23,913 bases of DNA from Chloroflexota bacterium (GTDB lineage Bacteria; Chloroflexota; Ktedonobacteria; Ktedonobacterales; Ktedonobacteraceae). The stretch spans positions 1-23,913 of the forward strand of contig CADDYT010000098.1 of NCBI GenBank assembly GCA_902810755.1, given 5' to 3'. The notes below the pieces were generated by a model. It was given only the letters and a program-made list of their open reading frames with translations. It was not told the DNA's origin and made no database searches. This document shows positions 13,933 to 22,363 of this stretch, one piece after another. A program made the translations under genes and the position numbers. The first letter of the stretch is position 1; each line of letters begins with the position of its first letter.

Positions 13933-14274
13933 TTATGGTCGGTCAGGGTTCTGCGGCTCCTCATTGAAGGGGTCAGTGACGCCGTGTCCCTGATCGTAAA
14001 GCAGTTGTAGCGGGTCGCCCAGGTGGTCTTCATAGTCCGGGCGTTTGGTCCACTCTTTGTCCTTGATGACATCGGCAGGCATGGTTAGCACAACGCGGTC
14101 GTTTTCGATAAAGGCTATCGCACTGTACGGGATATAGCGGTTGGTCGGGAAAAAGAACCCTTTGTGAATTTCGAATGAGTCGGGATAAACGGCTGCCACA
14201 TGGCCCACGTCGTGGTCATCTGAGGAATAGACGTGCATGCCTGTGTGAATATTGTCTTTCGTGTAGCTGCTCAT
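13933..14274 (-). CDS. PRC-barrel-like / DUF2171-type protein
   Basis: The 113-aa protein begins with the pattern of DUF2171/PRC-barrel proteins: IHTGMHVYSSDDHDVGHVAAVYPDSFEI, a turn with GFFFPTNRYIPYSAIAFIENDRVVLTMPAD, which makes a short beta barrel with a Gly-rich entry. The last 45 residues (WTKRPDYEDHLGDP onward) are polar and probably disordered. Such domains are often small partner-binding modules in stress-related or photosynthetic proteins; no catalytic residues are visible. GGGGAG lies 6 nt before ATG 14274. It is a single-gene unit on the minus strand, divergent from the polysaccharide operon. Confidence 0.7.
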   Translation of the reverse strand: MSSYTKDNIHTGMHVYSSDDHDVGHVAAVYPDSFEIHKGFFFPTNRYIPYSAIAFIENDRVVLTMPADVIKDKEWTKRPDYEDHLGDPLQLLYDQGHGVTDPFNEEPQNPDRP

Positions 14275-14479
14275 CTTTGTCTCCCCTCTGCTGCTGAAGT
14301 CGTATACGCTTCATAATTGTTCTGTATACACCAGTTTCACGTGCCATTTCCAGGGAAAGTTTCATCAAGATAGACGCTTTTCATTTGACAGCACGCCTAT
14401 ACTGGCAGGTAGAAATATACATGGGCTTTGCCTGCATGGCGAAGTCTGCAATCCTGTGGTGGAAGAGGAAAAGTGGAAG

Positions 14480-15577
14480 ATGATTGCTATTGCATCCCCT
14501 GTACTGGAGGCTGAGGAGAGACAGGCCGTTCTCGACGTGCTGGCCTCTGGCCAACTGGCGCAGGGCCATCGTGTTGCCACATTTGAGCAACGTTTTGCTG
14601 AGCTGTGCCAGGTGAAAGAGGCGGTCGCGGTTTCTTCGGGGACGGCGGCGCTACACCTGGCCTTGCTGGCGCACAATATTGGCCCTGGTGATGAGGTAAT
14701 TACGACTCCTTTCAGTTTTGCCGCGACCGCTAACGCTATTCTGATGGCGGGCGCGACTCCGGTTTTTGTCGATATCGAAGCCGATACCTTTAACCTTGAC
14801 CCGGCCCAGGTTGAGGCCGCGATTACCCCGCGCACAAAGGCCCTTTTACCGGTTCACCTCTACGGGCATCCAGCAGCGATGCGCCAGCTCAAATCACTGG
14901 CCGCGACCTATCGTCTCGCTCTCATCGAGGATGCCTGTCAGGCGCATGCGGCGAGCGTTGACGGCCAGATGGTGGGCAGCTTCGGCACCGGTTGCTTCTC
15001 ATTTTATGCCACCAAGAACATGACAACGGGTGAAGGTGGGATGATTACCACCAGCGATGCGGCTCTTGCCGAGCGATTGCGGCTTCTGCGCAATCACGGA
15101 CAGCAGGAACGCTATCGCCACCTGACGCTGGGCTATAACCTGCGCATGACGGAGATGCAGGCCGCGCTGGGGCTGGCGCAACTGGACAAACTGCAACGCT
15201 TCACCCAAGAGCGCATCGCCAATGCGGCTGTTCTGACGGCAACACTGTACGAGGCGGTACAGACGCCGCTGGTGCGAGAGGGATGCCGCCATGTCTATCA
15301 TCAATACACGATCCGCGTGCCGCAGAAGCGCGACGAGTGGGCGGCGAGACTGGGGGAGCGTGGTATTGGGACAGGCATCCATTATCCCCGGCCCATTCAC
15401 CGGCAGCCGTTCTATCGCGAGCATCCTACCCTGTTTCGCATTGTCGGCGCGCACGATGGCCGCCTGCCTGTTGCCGAAAGGGCAGCGCAAGAGGCGCTGT
15501 CTCTTCCGGTTCACCCCGCTCTTAACGAGGATGATCTGGCAACGATTACGTCCGAGGTGCTGCGATTATGCGCGTAA
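14480..15577 (+). CDS. DegT/DnrJ/EryC1/StrS aminotransferase, WbpE-like
   Basis: A 365-aa PLP enzyme of the sugar-aminotransferase family. Lys179 in FYATKNMTTGEGG is the Schiff-base lysine, and Asp151 in IEDACQAH contacts the PLP ring nitrogen; SSGTAALH at 52-59 is the phosphate-binding loop. With the next genes it fits the step that aminates C3 of a UDP-3-keto-GlcNAc uronic acid (WbpE role, inferred from context, not from active-site residues). I chose ATG 14480 because the family block IASPVLEAEE starts there, though the SD (GAGG) is about 11 nt away; the ORF extends upstream to 14456. It overlaps the next gene by 10 nt. It opens the polysaccharide operon. Confidence 0.85.
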   Translation: MIAIASPVLEAEERQAVLDVLASGQLAQGHRVATFEQRFAELCQVKEAVAVSSGTAALHLALLAHNIGPGDEVITTPFSFAATANAILMAGATPVFVDIEADTFNLDPAQVEAAITPRTKALLPVHLYGHPAAMRQLKSLAATYRLALIEDACQAHAASVDGQMVGSFGTGCFSFYATKNMTTGEGGMITTSDAALAERLRLLRNHGQQERYRHLTLGYNLRMTEMQAALGLAQLDKLQRFTQERIANAAVLTATLYEAVQTPLVREGCRHVYHQYTIRVPQKRDEWAARLGERGIGTGIHYPRPIHRQPFYREHPTLFRIVGAHDGRLPVAERAAQEALSLPVHPALNEDDLATITSEVLRLCA

Positions 15578-16599
15578 AGGTTGCCGTTGTTGGCGCGGGT
15601 GCAATGGGCATGAATCACCTGCGTGTCTTGCGCGATTTCAATGAAGATGAGATAGAGCTTGTTGGAGTGGCTGATTCGCTTGACGCGAACTTGCAGCGGG
15701 CCGTGAACCGCTTCCACGTGGCCGGTTTCAGCGATTACCGGCAGATGGTGGAGCGGACCGCGCCCGATCTGGTCTCTGTTGTCGTCCCCACCTATCTGCA
15801 TTTCGCGGTCGCATCTCACCTGCTGGATCGGGGGATCAACGTTTTGCTGGAAAAGCCGGTGACCAGTACGCCTGAAGAGGCGGCGGGGCTGATCCAGCTT
15901 GCCCGTTTGCGCGGCGTCAAGCTAGCAGTCGGGCATATTGAGCGTTTCAATCCGGCCATCATCGAGGTCAAACGGCACCTGGTGGCGGGCGAACTGGGGC
16001 AACTCTTCCATCTCCATGCCCGGCGGCTTGGCCCCTTCCCGCCGCGCATTCGTGACGTGGGTGTCACGCTCGACCTCGCCACGCACGATATCGATGTCAT
16101 GCGTTACCTTGCCGATGCCGAGGTGACGCGCGTCTACGCCGAGACGCAGCAGCGCATCCACGCGACGCACGAGGATGCATTGCTCGGTATCCTGCATTTC
16201 GCCAACGGAGCAATGGGCATGCTCGATGTCAACTGGCTGACGCCGACGAAGGTGCGCGAACTGAGCGTGACAGGCGAGCGCGGTATGTATCTGATCAACT
16301 ATCTGACCCAGGATGTCTATTTTTACGAAAATGATTATACCCCGACTTCGTGGGATACCCTGCGCACAATGGCGGGGGTGAGCGAGGGAACGATGACGCG
16401 GCTCAAGGTACAAAAGGCCGAGCCGCTGCGGCTGGAATACGAGGATGTGCTGGCGGCGATTCGCAACGATTGCGCGCCCAGAGTTTCGGGGGAAGATGGG
16501 CTGGCCGTTCTGCAGGTTGTGTGTCGGCTCAGCGAGACTGCTGCTCGTCGGGAAGCGGCGCAGGTACAGCAGGCTGTCGAAGTGAAGGTGGAATTGTAA
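15568..16599 (+). CDS. Gfo/Idh/MocA-family NAD(P)-dependent sugar dehydrogenase, WbpB-like
   Basis: The 343-aa protein has the Rossmann signature VAVVGAGAMGMNHLRVL (5-21), the EKP motif (95-97, with the family's catalytic lysine), and GHIERFNPAI (122-131), typical of the UDP-N-acetylglucosamine-3-dehydrogenase branch. It should oxidise C3 of UDP-GlcNAcA before amination. Its start overlaps the DegT gene by 10 nt and it ends 2 nt before the dehydrogenase gene, so the three are translationally coupled. The pairing with a WbpA-like dehydrogenase and an aminotransferase supports the diamino-uronic-acid route; substrate specificity is inferred. Confidence 0.85.
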   Translation: MRVKVAVVGAGAMGMNHLRVLRDFNEDEIELVGVADSLDANLQRAVNRFHVAGFSDYRQMVERTAPDLVSVVVPTYLHFAVASHLLDRGINVLLEKPVTSTPEEAAGLIQLARLRGVKLAVGHIERFNPAIIEVKRHLVAGELGQLFHLHARRLGPFPPRIRDVGVTLDLATHDIDVMRYLADAEVTRVYAETQQRIHATHEDALLGILHFANGAMGMLDVNWLTPTKVRELSVTGERGMYLINYLTQDVYFYENDYTPTSWDTLRTMAGVSEGTMTRLKVQKAEPLRLEYEDVLAAIRNDCAPRVSGEDGLAVLQVVCRLSETAARREAAQVQQAVEVKVEL

Positions 16600-16601
16600 A
16601 G

Positions 16602-17999
16602 ATGCAGAATACTGTTTCTCGGGCCTTTGCCAATCCATCAACGGTCGCCGTCGTGGGATTGGGCAAGATCGGTCTGCCGCTGGCTATCCAGTACATCTGG
16701 CATGGCTGGCGCGTCATTGGCTGTGATATCAATGCCAGTGTGGTTGAGGCAATCAACGTGGGCATCTCCCACGTGCAGGAGGAACCGGAAGTGGTGACCA
16801 TCGTCGCCGACGCGGTAGAGGAGGGCTGGCTGACTGCCACGACCGATACTCCTGAGGCGGTGCGGCAGGCGCACGTGGTGGTTGTGATTGTTCCGGTAGT
16901 CGTAGATGAGCAGCGCCGGGTGGATTTCCGCGCCATCGATGCCGCTACCGAAGCCATCGGACGCGGACTGCGAGCGGGGACGCTGGTGATCTATGAAACG
17001 ACGCTGCCGGTGGGGACAACAGCCCGGCGCTTTGCGCGCATCCTCGAAGCGCATTCCGCCTTGACAGCCGGGCGCGACTTCCACCTTGCCTACAGTCCTG
17101 AGCGCGTCTCCTCCGGCTCCATTTTCCACGACCTGTCGGCCTATCCGAAAGTGGTGGGTGGCATCAACGAAGAGAGCCTGGCGGCGGCGGTCGCCTTCTA
17201 CCAGTCTGTGCTGGATGCGAACATCATAGCCATGTCCTCGACCGAGGAGGCCGAATTTGTCAAGCTGATCGAAACGACGTACCGCGATGTCAATATTGCG
17301 CTGGCCAACGAGTTCGCCGGCTTTGCCGATACGCATGGCCTGGATGTCAGCGCCGCCATTCAAGCCGCCAACACGCAGCCTTATTCGCATATCCACACTC
17401 CCGGCGTCGGCGTCGGCGGCCATTGCATCCCCGTCTACCCCTACTTCCTCATATCCGGCGTAGAAGAGGCCGGGGAAAGGCGGTCTTCGCTCTTGCAGTT
17501 GCCGCGCCAGGCCCGCCAGATCAACGACAACATGGCCGCGTATGCCGTGCAGCGTATCGAATCTATCGCAGGCTCATTAACGGGTCAGGGTGTCCTGATT
17601 CTGGGCGTGGCTTATCGTGGCAATGTGCGTGAAGTCGCCTTCACCAGCGCGCGTCTGCTTCAGGAGGAGCTGGTAAAGCATGGCGCGGTCGTCTACGCGC
17701 ATGATCCGCTGTTCACCGATGACGAACTGCGCGCTCTGGGCTACACGCCTCTTGCCGCCGATGATGAAACTGCTATCGGAGCGATAGTGCTTCAGGCCGA
17801 CCACCGGGCCTATCAGGCCTTCGATTTCCGACGTTTCCCGCGCTGCCGGGTGCTGTTGGACGGACGCCGCGCGCTGGATCGTGCGAAGATCGAGGAGGCA
17901 GGGATGCATTACCTTGCGATAGGGGATGGTAACAGGCACAGATGGAAAGAACAGCAGGAGGAGCGTTCTCTTCTTGCTCCCGTGAAAAGTTTCATATAG
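16602..17999 (+). CDS. UDP-N-acetyl-hexosamine 6-dehydrogenase, WbpA/WecC-like
   Basis: The 465-aa enzyme oxidises a UDP-HexNAc to the uronic acid in two NAD-dependent steps. It shows the NAD-binding VAVVGLGKIGLPLA (15-28), YETTLPVGTT (131-140), YSPERVSSG (164-172), catalytic Cys275 in VGVGGHCIPVYPYF, and the C-terminal Rossmann-like domain with ILGVAYRGNVRE. This is the UDP-GlcNAc/ManNAc dehydrogenase type rather than UDP-glucose dehydrogenase. I chose ATG 16602 because the NAD motif follows at once; the open frame runs further upstream through the Gfo/Idh gene. The last 25 residues (from about 440) are polar and unlike the family. Confidence 0.88.
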   Translation: MQNTVSRAFANPSTVAVVGLGKIGLPLAIQYIWHGWRVIGCDINASVVEAINVGISHVQEEPEVVTIVADAVEEGWLTATTDTPEAVRQAHVVVVIVPVVVDEQRRVDFRAIDAATEAIGRGLRAGTLVIYETTLPVGTTARRFARILEAHSALTAGRDFHLAYSPERVSSGSIFHDLSAYPKVVGGINEESLAAAVAFYQSVLDANIIAMSSTEEAEFVKLIETTYRDVNIALANEFAGFADTHGLDVSAAIQAANTQPYSHIHTPGVGVGGHCIPVYPYFLISGVEEAGERRSSLLQLPRQARQINDNMAAYAVQRIESIAGSLTGQGVLILGVAYRGNVREVAFTSARLLQEELVKHGAVVYAHDPLFTDDELRALGYTPLAADDETAIGAIVLQADHRAYQAFDFRRFPRCRVLLDGRRALDRAKIEEAGMHYLAIGDGNRHRWKEQQEERSLLAPVKSFI

Positions 18000-18016
18000 T
18001 CATAGAAATACAGATT

Positions 18017-19066
18017 ATGCGAGTAATATCGATTGTGGGGGCGCGCCCTCAGTTTATCAAGTTAGCGCCGGTGAGCAGGGCGCTGCGGGAGTATCACGAA
18101 GAGATTATCATACATACGGGTCAGCACTATAATTACGCCATGTCTGAGCAGTTCTTTCATGAGCTAGAGCTGCCAGAGCCGGATTATCACCTGAACTGTG
18201 GTTCCGGCCTGCATGGGGAGCAGACGGCGCGCATGCTGGAAGCGATTGAGCAGGTATTGCTCAGGGAACGACCAACGCTGGTGATGGTGTACGGAGACAC
18301 CAACTCAACGCTGGCGGGCGCGCTGGCAGCCGCCAAACTGCACATTCCCATTGCCCACGTGGAGGCCGGCCTGCGCAGCTTCAACCGCGCCATGCCGGAA
18401 GAGATCAACCGCGTAGTCACGGACCATCTCTCTGAAAAGCTGTTTTGTCCGACGAAAGCGGCATGCCAGCACTTGCGCGCCGAAGGGATCACGCGGGGCG
18501 TCGAACTGGTGGGCGATGTTATGTATGACCTGTTACTCCAGGTGCAGCCGGTTGTCGAGCAGCGCGCGCGGGCGCTTTTGCCATCCCTGCACGTTGCTGA
18601 GCGTGGCTATGTGCTGGTCACGGTACATCGCCCGGTCAACACCGATGATATCGCAGCCATGCGGAACATTGCTGCTGCGCTGAACGCCGTGGAACTGCCC
18701 GTCATTTTTCCCCTGCACCCGCGCACCCGCGCCCGTATGGGGGATTACCGGCTTGCCTGGGGGGAGCATATTACCTTCATTGAGCCGGTGGGCTACCTCG
18801 ATATGCTGGCGCTTGAACGCGGCGCCTCCCGTATTCTCACCGATTCTGGCGGAGTGCAGAAAGAAGCCTTTCTGCTCGGCGTCCCCTGTGTCACCATGCG
18901 CGAGGAGACGGAATGGGTCGAAACGGTCGAAGCAGGTTGGAACATCCTCGCGGGGAACCAGCCCCAGGCCATCATTAACGCGCTCAGGCTCCCTGAGCCG
19001 CAGACGCCGCGTGGAACCCCCTATGGTGAAGGAGATGCCGCGCTGCGCATTGCTCGCAGTTTGTGA
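18017..19066 (+). CDS. wecB: UDP-N-acetylglucosamine 2-epimerase (non-hydrolysing), WecB/WbpI-like
   Basis: The 349-aa protein carries the epimerase blocks VGARPQFIKLAPV (7-19), YGDTNSTLAGALAA (92-105), HVEAGLRSFNRAMPEEINR (114-132), an HR motif at about 204, and ILTDSGGVQKEAFLLGVP near residues 272-289. It inverts C2 of UDP-GlcNAc or, if it acts as WbpI, of UDP-GlcNAc3NAcA. The start ATG 18017 is where homology begins; the longer frame from 17942 is not family-like and no clear SD is visible. It lies 17 nt after the dehydrogenase. WecB-type and WbpI-type cannot be separated from these motifs; the neighbours favour the second. Confidence 0.88.
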   Translation: MRVISIVGARPQFIKLAPVSRALREYHEEIIIHTGQHYNYAMSEQFFHELELPEPDYHLNCGSGLHGEQTARMLEAIEQVLLRERPTLVMVYGDTNSTLAGALAAAKLHIPIAHVEAGLRSFNRAMPEEINRVVTDHLSEKLFCPTKAACQHLRAEGITRGVELVGDVMYDLLLQVQPVVEQRARALLPSLHVAERGYVLVTVHRPVNTDDIAAMRNIAAALNAVELPVIFPLHPRTRARMGDYRLAWGEHITFIEPVGYLDMLALERGASRILTDSGGVQKEAFLLGVPCVTMREETEWVETVEAGWNILAGNQPQAIINALRLPEPQTPRGTPYGEGDAALRIARSL

Positions 19067-19103
19067 TCTATCCTGTAAAACGAAAAACGTAAGGAATGCC
19101 TGT

Positions 19104-20387
19104 ATGACGCATGTACTTTTTGTGACGCCGTATTATCCACCTGAAAAAACTCCCCCCGCGATACGTATCAGTGGCATCTCGAAGGGCCTGCTCAAGCGAG
19201 GGTACCAGGTCACGGTTTTGACCACCTTTCCAAATTTCCCTTCCGGGATCGTTGCATCGGAGTACCGGGGCAAGGTCATCACACGGGAGGTAGACGATGG
19301 TATACATGTTGTGCGGGTATGGAGCTATATTACTCCCAATAAAGGATTCTTGCGGCGCATTCTCGCACAATTATCCTTTGGCTGCATTGCTCCTTTGCTT
19401 GGCTGGAAGTATATTGGGCGACCGGATATCATTATCGTTGAGTCTCCGCCGCTTTTCAATGCCATCGGCGGCAGGCTACTGGCGTGGGGGAAGCACTGCC
19501 CCTTTATTTTCACCGTCGCCGACCTCTGGCCGGACACGGCTATTGAATTAGGCGTCCTGCGTAATCCTCTCTTCATTCGCCTGGCTCGCCTGTTAGAGCG
19601 ATCAACCTATCAGAAGGCGCGTTTTATCTGGGCTGTGACCGCAGGTATTCGTGAAAGGCTGGTGGCGAGTGGAGTGCCTGCCGAACGAGTGTTTTTGCTT
19701 ACAAACGGTGTTGATACAACGCAGTTCAAACCCATGCCACAGGCGCAGGCACGGGCGCAGCTTGGCTGGGATAATCGATTTACCATTCTTTATGCGGGGA
19801 CGCACGGGCTGGCACAGGGCCTGTCAACTGTACTTGATGCAGCCGCGCAATTGAAGTGGCAGCCCAATATACGCTTTGTCTTCGCCGGGGATGGCGCGGC
19901 TAAAGCCGACCTGGTAGCTCAGGCACGAGAACAGGAACTGCTGAATGTTTCATTTATCGACCCTGTGCCGCACGAGCAGATGCCTGTGCTACTTGCCGCT
20001 GCTGATGCCTGTCTGGTACCTTTGCGGCGCTTACCCCTGTTTGAAGGCGCGCTACCGTCAAAGATGTATGAGGTGATGGCCTGTGAGCGGCCCGTGCTGC
20101 TGGGGGTAGATGGAGAAGCGCGGCGACTTGCCGAGCAGCAAGCCGGTGCTGCAATTTATGTAGAGCCGGAGAATGTAGATTCCCTCGCCTCTGCCATTCT
20201 GCGTGTGTATGAGCATCCCGAGCTTGCGCAGGCATTGGGTCACAACGGTCGCGCCTTTGTGAGGGAACACTTTGACCGGCAGCGTCTTGTAACTGTTCTG
20301 GAAGAGCGTATTAACGCCGTTCTGAGCGAACGCGGAGTGGTAAGAGCCGCTGCGGTGCCGGTGGATGCAGCGATGGGGCGTGACTAA
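19104..20387 (+). CDS. GT4-family glycosyltransferase, WbuB-like
   Basis: A 427-aa retaining GT-B glycosyltransferase. The N-terminal half resembles the WbuB/WcaI branch: VLFVTPYYPPEKTPPAIRI, TTFPNFPSG, DDGIHVVRVWSYITPNKGFLRRI. The C-terminal half has the nucleotide-sugar-binding stretch NGVDTTQFKP (about 203-213) and the family acidic motif in EGALPSKMYEVMACERPV (about 314-331). It probably adds one sugar to a lipid-linked oligosaccharide at the inner membrane face; donor unknown. AAGGA lies 9 nt before ATG 19104; the frame continues upstream through the epimerase gene and is not coding there. It is 37 nt after the epimerase. Confidence 0.85.
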   Translation: MTHVLFVTPYYPPEKTPPAIRISGISKGLLKRGYQVTVLTTFPNFPSGIVASEYRGKVITREVDDGIHVVRVWSYITPNKGFLRRILAQLSFGCIAPLLGWKYIGRPDIIIVESPPLFNAIGGRLLAWGKHCPFIFTVADLWPDTAIELGVLRNPLFIRLARLLERSTYQKARFIWAVTAGIRERLVASGVPAERVFLLTNGVDTTQFKPMPQAQARAQLGWDNRFTILYAGTHGLAQGLSTVLDAAAQLKWQPNIRFVFAGDGAAKADLVAQAREQELLNVSFIDPVPHEQMPVLLAAADACLVPLRRLPLFEGALPSKMYEVMACERPVLLGVDGEARRLAEQQAGAAIYVEPENVDSLASAILRVYEHPELAQALGHNGRAFVREHFDRQRLVTVLEERINAVLSERGVVRAAAVPVDAAMGRD

Positions 20388-20472
20388 AGTACCCTGTAAT
20401 GAGCCGATTTTTGGAAGGCTCTTCTATACTGAGAAGTAGATAGCCACTGCCGAGGTGGCCGGTGGATGGTTG

Positions 20473-20482
20473 AGGAGGAGGT
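20473..20482 (+). promoter_or_regulatory. Ribosome binding site that fixes the PGT start
   Basis: AGGAGGAGGT is 8 nt before ATG 20491 but only 4 nt before ATG 20487, which would give only a 17-aa peptide ending at a TAG. So the phosphoglycosyl transferase most likely begins at 20491. The preceding gap (20388-20472) shows short hairpins, GAGCC/GGCTC and GCCAC/GTGGC. Confidence 0.55.
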
Positions 20483-20490
20483 AAAAATGT

Positions 20491-21165
20491 ATGCTGCCGT
20501 CTGTTCTGGAACAAGCCACGCAAGAGGGGGTTGCTCATAGCCCTGACGGAACGGCCTGTGAAGCCCGCACAGTTTCTTTACTCTATCGTTGCTGGCATAG
20601 ATCAATGGATATTCTTTTCAGCCTGTGTGGGGTGGTTGCTTTATGTATGCTGCTGCCCGTTGTGGCGCTGTGTAACTATCTGGAGTCTCCCGGCCCGCTC
20701 TTCTACACGCAGGAACGGCTGGGGTACATGGGAAAACCATTTACGATCTACAAGCTGCGGTCTATGCGCACCGACGCGGAACGGGAGGGAAAAGCCGTCT
20801 GGGCTACCAGAGATGACCCGCGCGCAACGCGCATTGGCCGTTTGCTGCGGGCCACGCATCTGGACGAATTGCCGCAGATCATCAATATTTTACGCGGTGA
20901 GATGAGCCTGATCGGGCCGCGCCCGGAGCGAGCGGTGTATGCCGCGCAGCTGGAACAGCTTCATCCGCGCTATCGCGAGCGCCTGCTGGTCAGGCCGGGC
21001 CTGACGGGACTGGCCCAGGTGAAACACACGTATGGCGGCACGAAGCAGGATGAACTGATCAAATTAGCCTGTGATCTCTACTACATCAAACATCAGTCAT
21101 ACTATCTTGATGTGGTTATTCTCTTAAAAACAGTGGGTGAGGTGGTATCTGGTCATGGAATATAG
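20491..21165 (+). CDS. Phosphoglycosyl transferase (PglC/WcaJ catalytic domain type)
   Basis: The 224-aa monotopic enzyme attaches the first sugar phosphate from UDP-sugar to undecaprenyl phosphate, starting a repeat unit. It has an N-terminal re-entrant membrane helix with a Pro kink (about 41-63, around Pro56), the basic YKLRSMRTDAERE segment, the catalytic dyad Asp125-Glu126 in HLDELPQIINILRGEMSL, and IGPRPE (141-146). Length is near the small PglC-type enzymes rather than the five-helix WcaJ type. Strong SD AGGAGGAGGT precedes it. It overlaps the following aminotransferase gene by 11 nt. With a PglF- and PglE-like pair following, the first sugar could be a UDP-diamino or amino sugar. Confidence 0.9.
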   Translation: MLPSVLEQATQEGVAHSPDGTACEARTVSLLYRCWHRSMDILFSLCGVVALCMLLPVVALCNYLESPGPLFYTQERLGYMGKPFTIYKLRSMRTDAEREGKAVWATRDDPRATRIGRLLRATHLDELPQIINILRGEMSLIGPRPERAVYAAQLEQLHPRYRERLLVRPGLTGLAQVKHTYGGTKQDELIKLACDLYYIKHQSYYLDVVILLKTVGEVVSGHGI

Positions 21166-22363
21166 GAAACTGATGACAACGGGGGTAGCGAGAAGGCGTG
21201 CAGCGCGCCAGACCTTTCTCCCTTTTGCGCTGCCGCATATCACGGCGGCAGAGATTGACGAGGTGGTGGATACGCTGCGTTCGGGCTGGTTGACGACCGG
21301 GCAGAAGACGAAGCGTTTTGAGCGCGAGTTCGCGGCCTGTGTAGAGGCTCCTTATGCGGTCGCCGTCAATTCCGCGACGGCTGCCATGCATCTCGCGCTG
21401 GATGCTATTGGCCTGCAGCCCGGCGATGAGGTCATCGTCCCCGTCTATACCTTCACGGCGACGGCAGAGGTCGTTGAGTATTTTCGCGCCCGCCCCGTGT
21501 TCGCGGATGTCGACCCGCTTACCTGCAATCTCGATCCAGAGCAGTTGGAAAGGCTGATTACGCCGCGCACGCGAGCGGTGATCGTGGTGCATATGGCGGG
21601 ATTACCGGCGGAGATGGATACCATCCTTGCTATTGCGAAGGCACACAACATCGCGGTCATCGAAGATGCTGCCCACGCCTTTCCCGCGAAGTACCGGGGG
21701 CAGATAGTTGGCTCCATCGGCGATCTGACGGCCTTTAGTTTCTATGCGACGAAGACGCTTTCAACCGGAGAGGGTGGTATGCTGACGACTGCCAATCAGC
21801 AGTATGCCGGGCGCGCCGCGATGATGAGCCTGCATGGAATCAGCCGTGACGCCTGGAAACGCTACTCGGCTGAGGGTACCTGGTATTATGAGGTTCAGCA
21901 GGCCGGGTATAAATATAACATGACGGACATCGCGGCCTCGCTTGGGCTGCACCAGTTAGCGCGCAGAGAGTGGTTGCTGGCACGGCGGCGCAGCATTGCC
22001 CGGCGCTATACTGAGGCGTTCTCACACCTGCCGCAGGTGGAGACGCCGCCGGAGTTCGCGCATAGCGAGCATGCCTGGCACCTGTACATCTTACGGCTGC
22101 GCCAGGAACGCCTGGATATCAGCAGAGATGCATTTATTCAGGAACTTACGCTGGCTAACATCGGCACGAGTGTGCATTTTATTCCGCTCCATTTGCATCC
22201 CTTCTATCGCGATACCTATCACCTGAAGGCTGATGACTTTCCCGTCGCTTTGCGCGCCTATCAGCGGGCGATTTCATTGCCCATCTATCCAGGGATGACG
22301 GATGAAGACGTTGAGGATGTGATTGCGGCGATCGAATACATTGTTGAGACGCACGCAAAATGA
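21155..22363 (+). CDS. DegT-family aminotransferase, PglE/PseC-like
   Basis: A second, 402-aa DegT aminotransferase, distinct from the first. Lys200 in FYATKTLSTGEGG is the PLP lysine, Asp171 in IEDAAHAF pairs with the ring nitrogen, and NSATAAMHLAL (72-82) is the phosphate loop. Followed by a 4,6-dehydratase gene with a 4-nt overlap, it is most likely the enzyme that aminates the 4-keto sugar made by that dehydratase. I chose ATG 21155, with GAGGTGG about 9 nt upstream and inside the previous gene; an in-frame GTG at 21137 is possible. The longer N-terminus (first 20 residues, basic) is unusual for the family. Confidence 0.87.
   Translation: MEYRKLMTTGVARRRAARQTFLPFALPHITAAEIDEVVDTLRSGWLTTGQKTKRFEREFAACVEAPYAVAVNSATAAMHLALDAIGLQPGDEVIVPVYTFTATAEVVEYFRARPVFADVDPLTCNLDPEQLERLITPRTRAVIVVHMAGLPAEMDTILAIAKAHNIAVIEDAAHAFPAKYRGQIVGSIGDLTAFSFYATKTLSTGEGGMLTTANQQYAGRAAMMSLHGISRDAWKRYSAEGTWYYEVQQAGYKYNMTDIAASLGLHQLARREWLLARRRSIARRYTEAFSHLPQVETPPEFAHSEHAWHLYILRLRQERLDISRDAFIQELTLANIGTSVHFIPLHLHPFYRDTYHLKADDFPVALRAYQRAISLPIYPGMTDEDVEDVIAAIEYIVETHAK

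Noticed and set aside
14385..14415. TTGACA (14385-14390) before the polysaccharide operon, possible promoter with TAGAAA
   Set aside because: The best -10 candidate is 19 nt away and weak, and TATACT at 14399 is too close. An operon promoter is likely in 14275-14479, but I cannot place it.
16350..16601. Upstream extension of the dehydrogenase frame through the Gfo/Idh gene
   Set aside because: It is an overlapping frame; homology begins at the ATG at 16602 and the Gfo/Idh protein is clearly the real product there.
18017..19066. Possible N-acetylneuraminate (NeuC-type) hydrolysing epimerase
   Set aside because: The motifs fit the non-hydrolysing WecB/WbpI class, and no sialic acid synthase or CMP-transferase is present.
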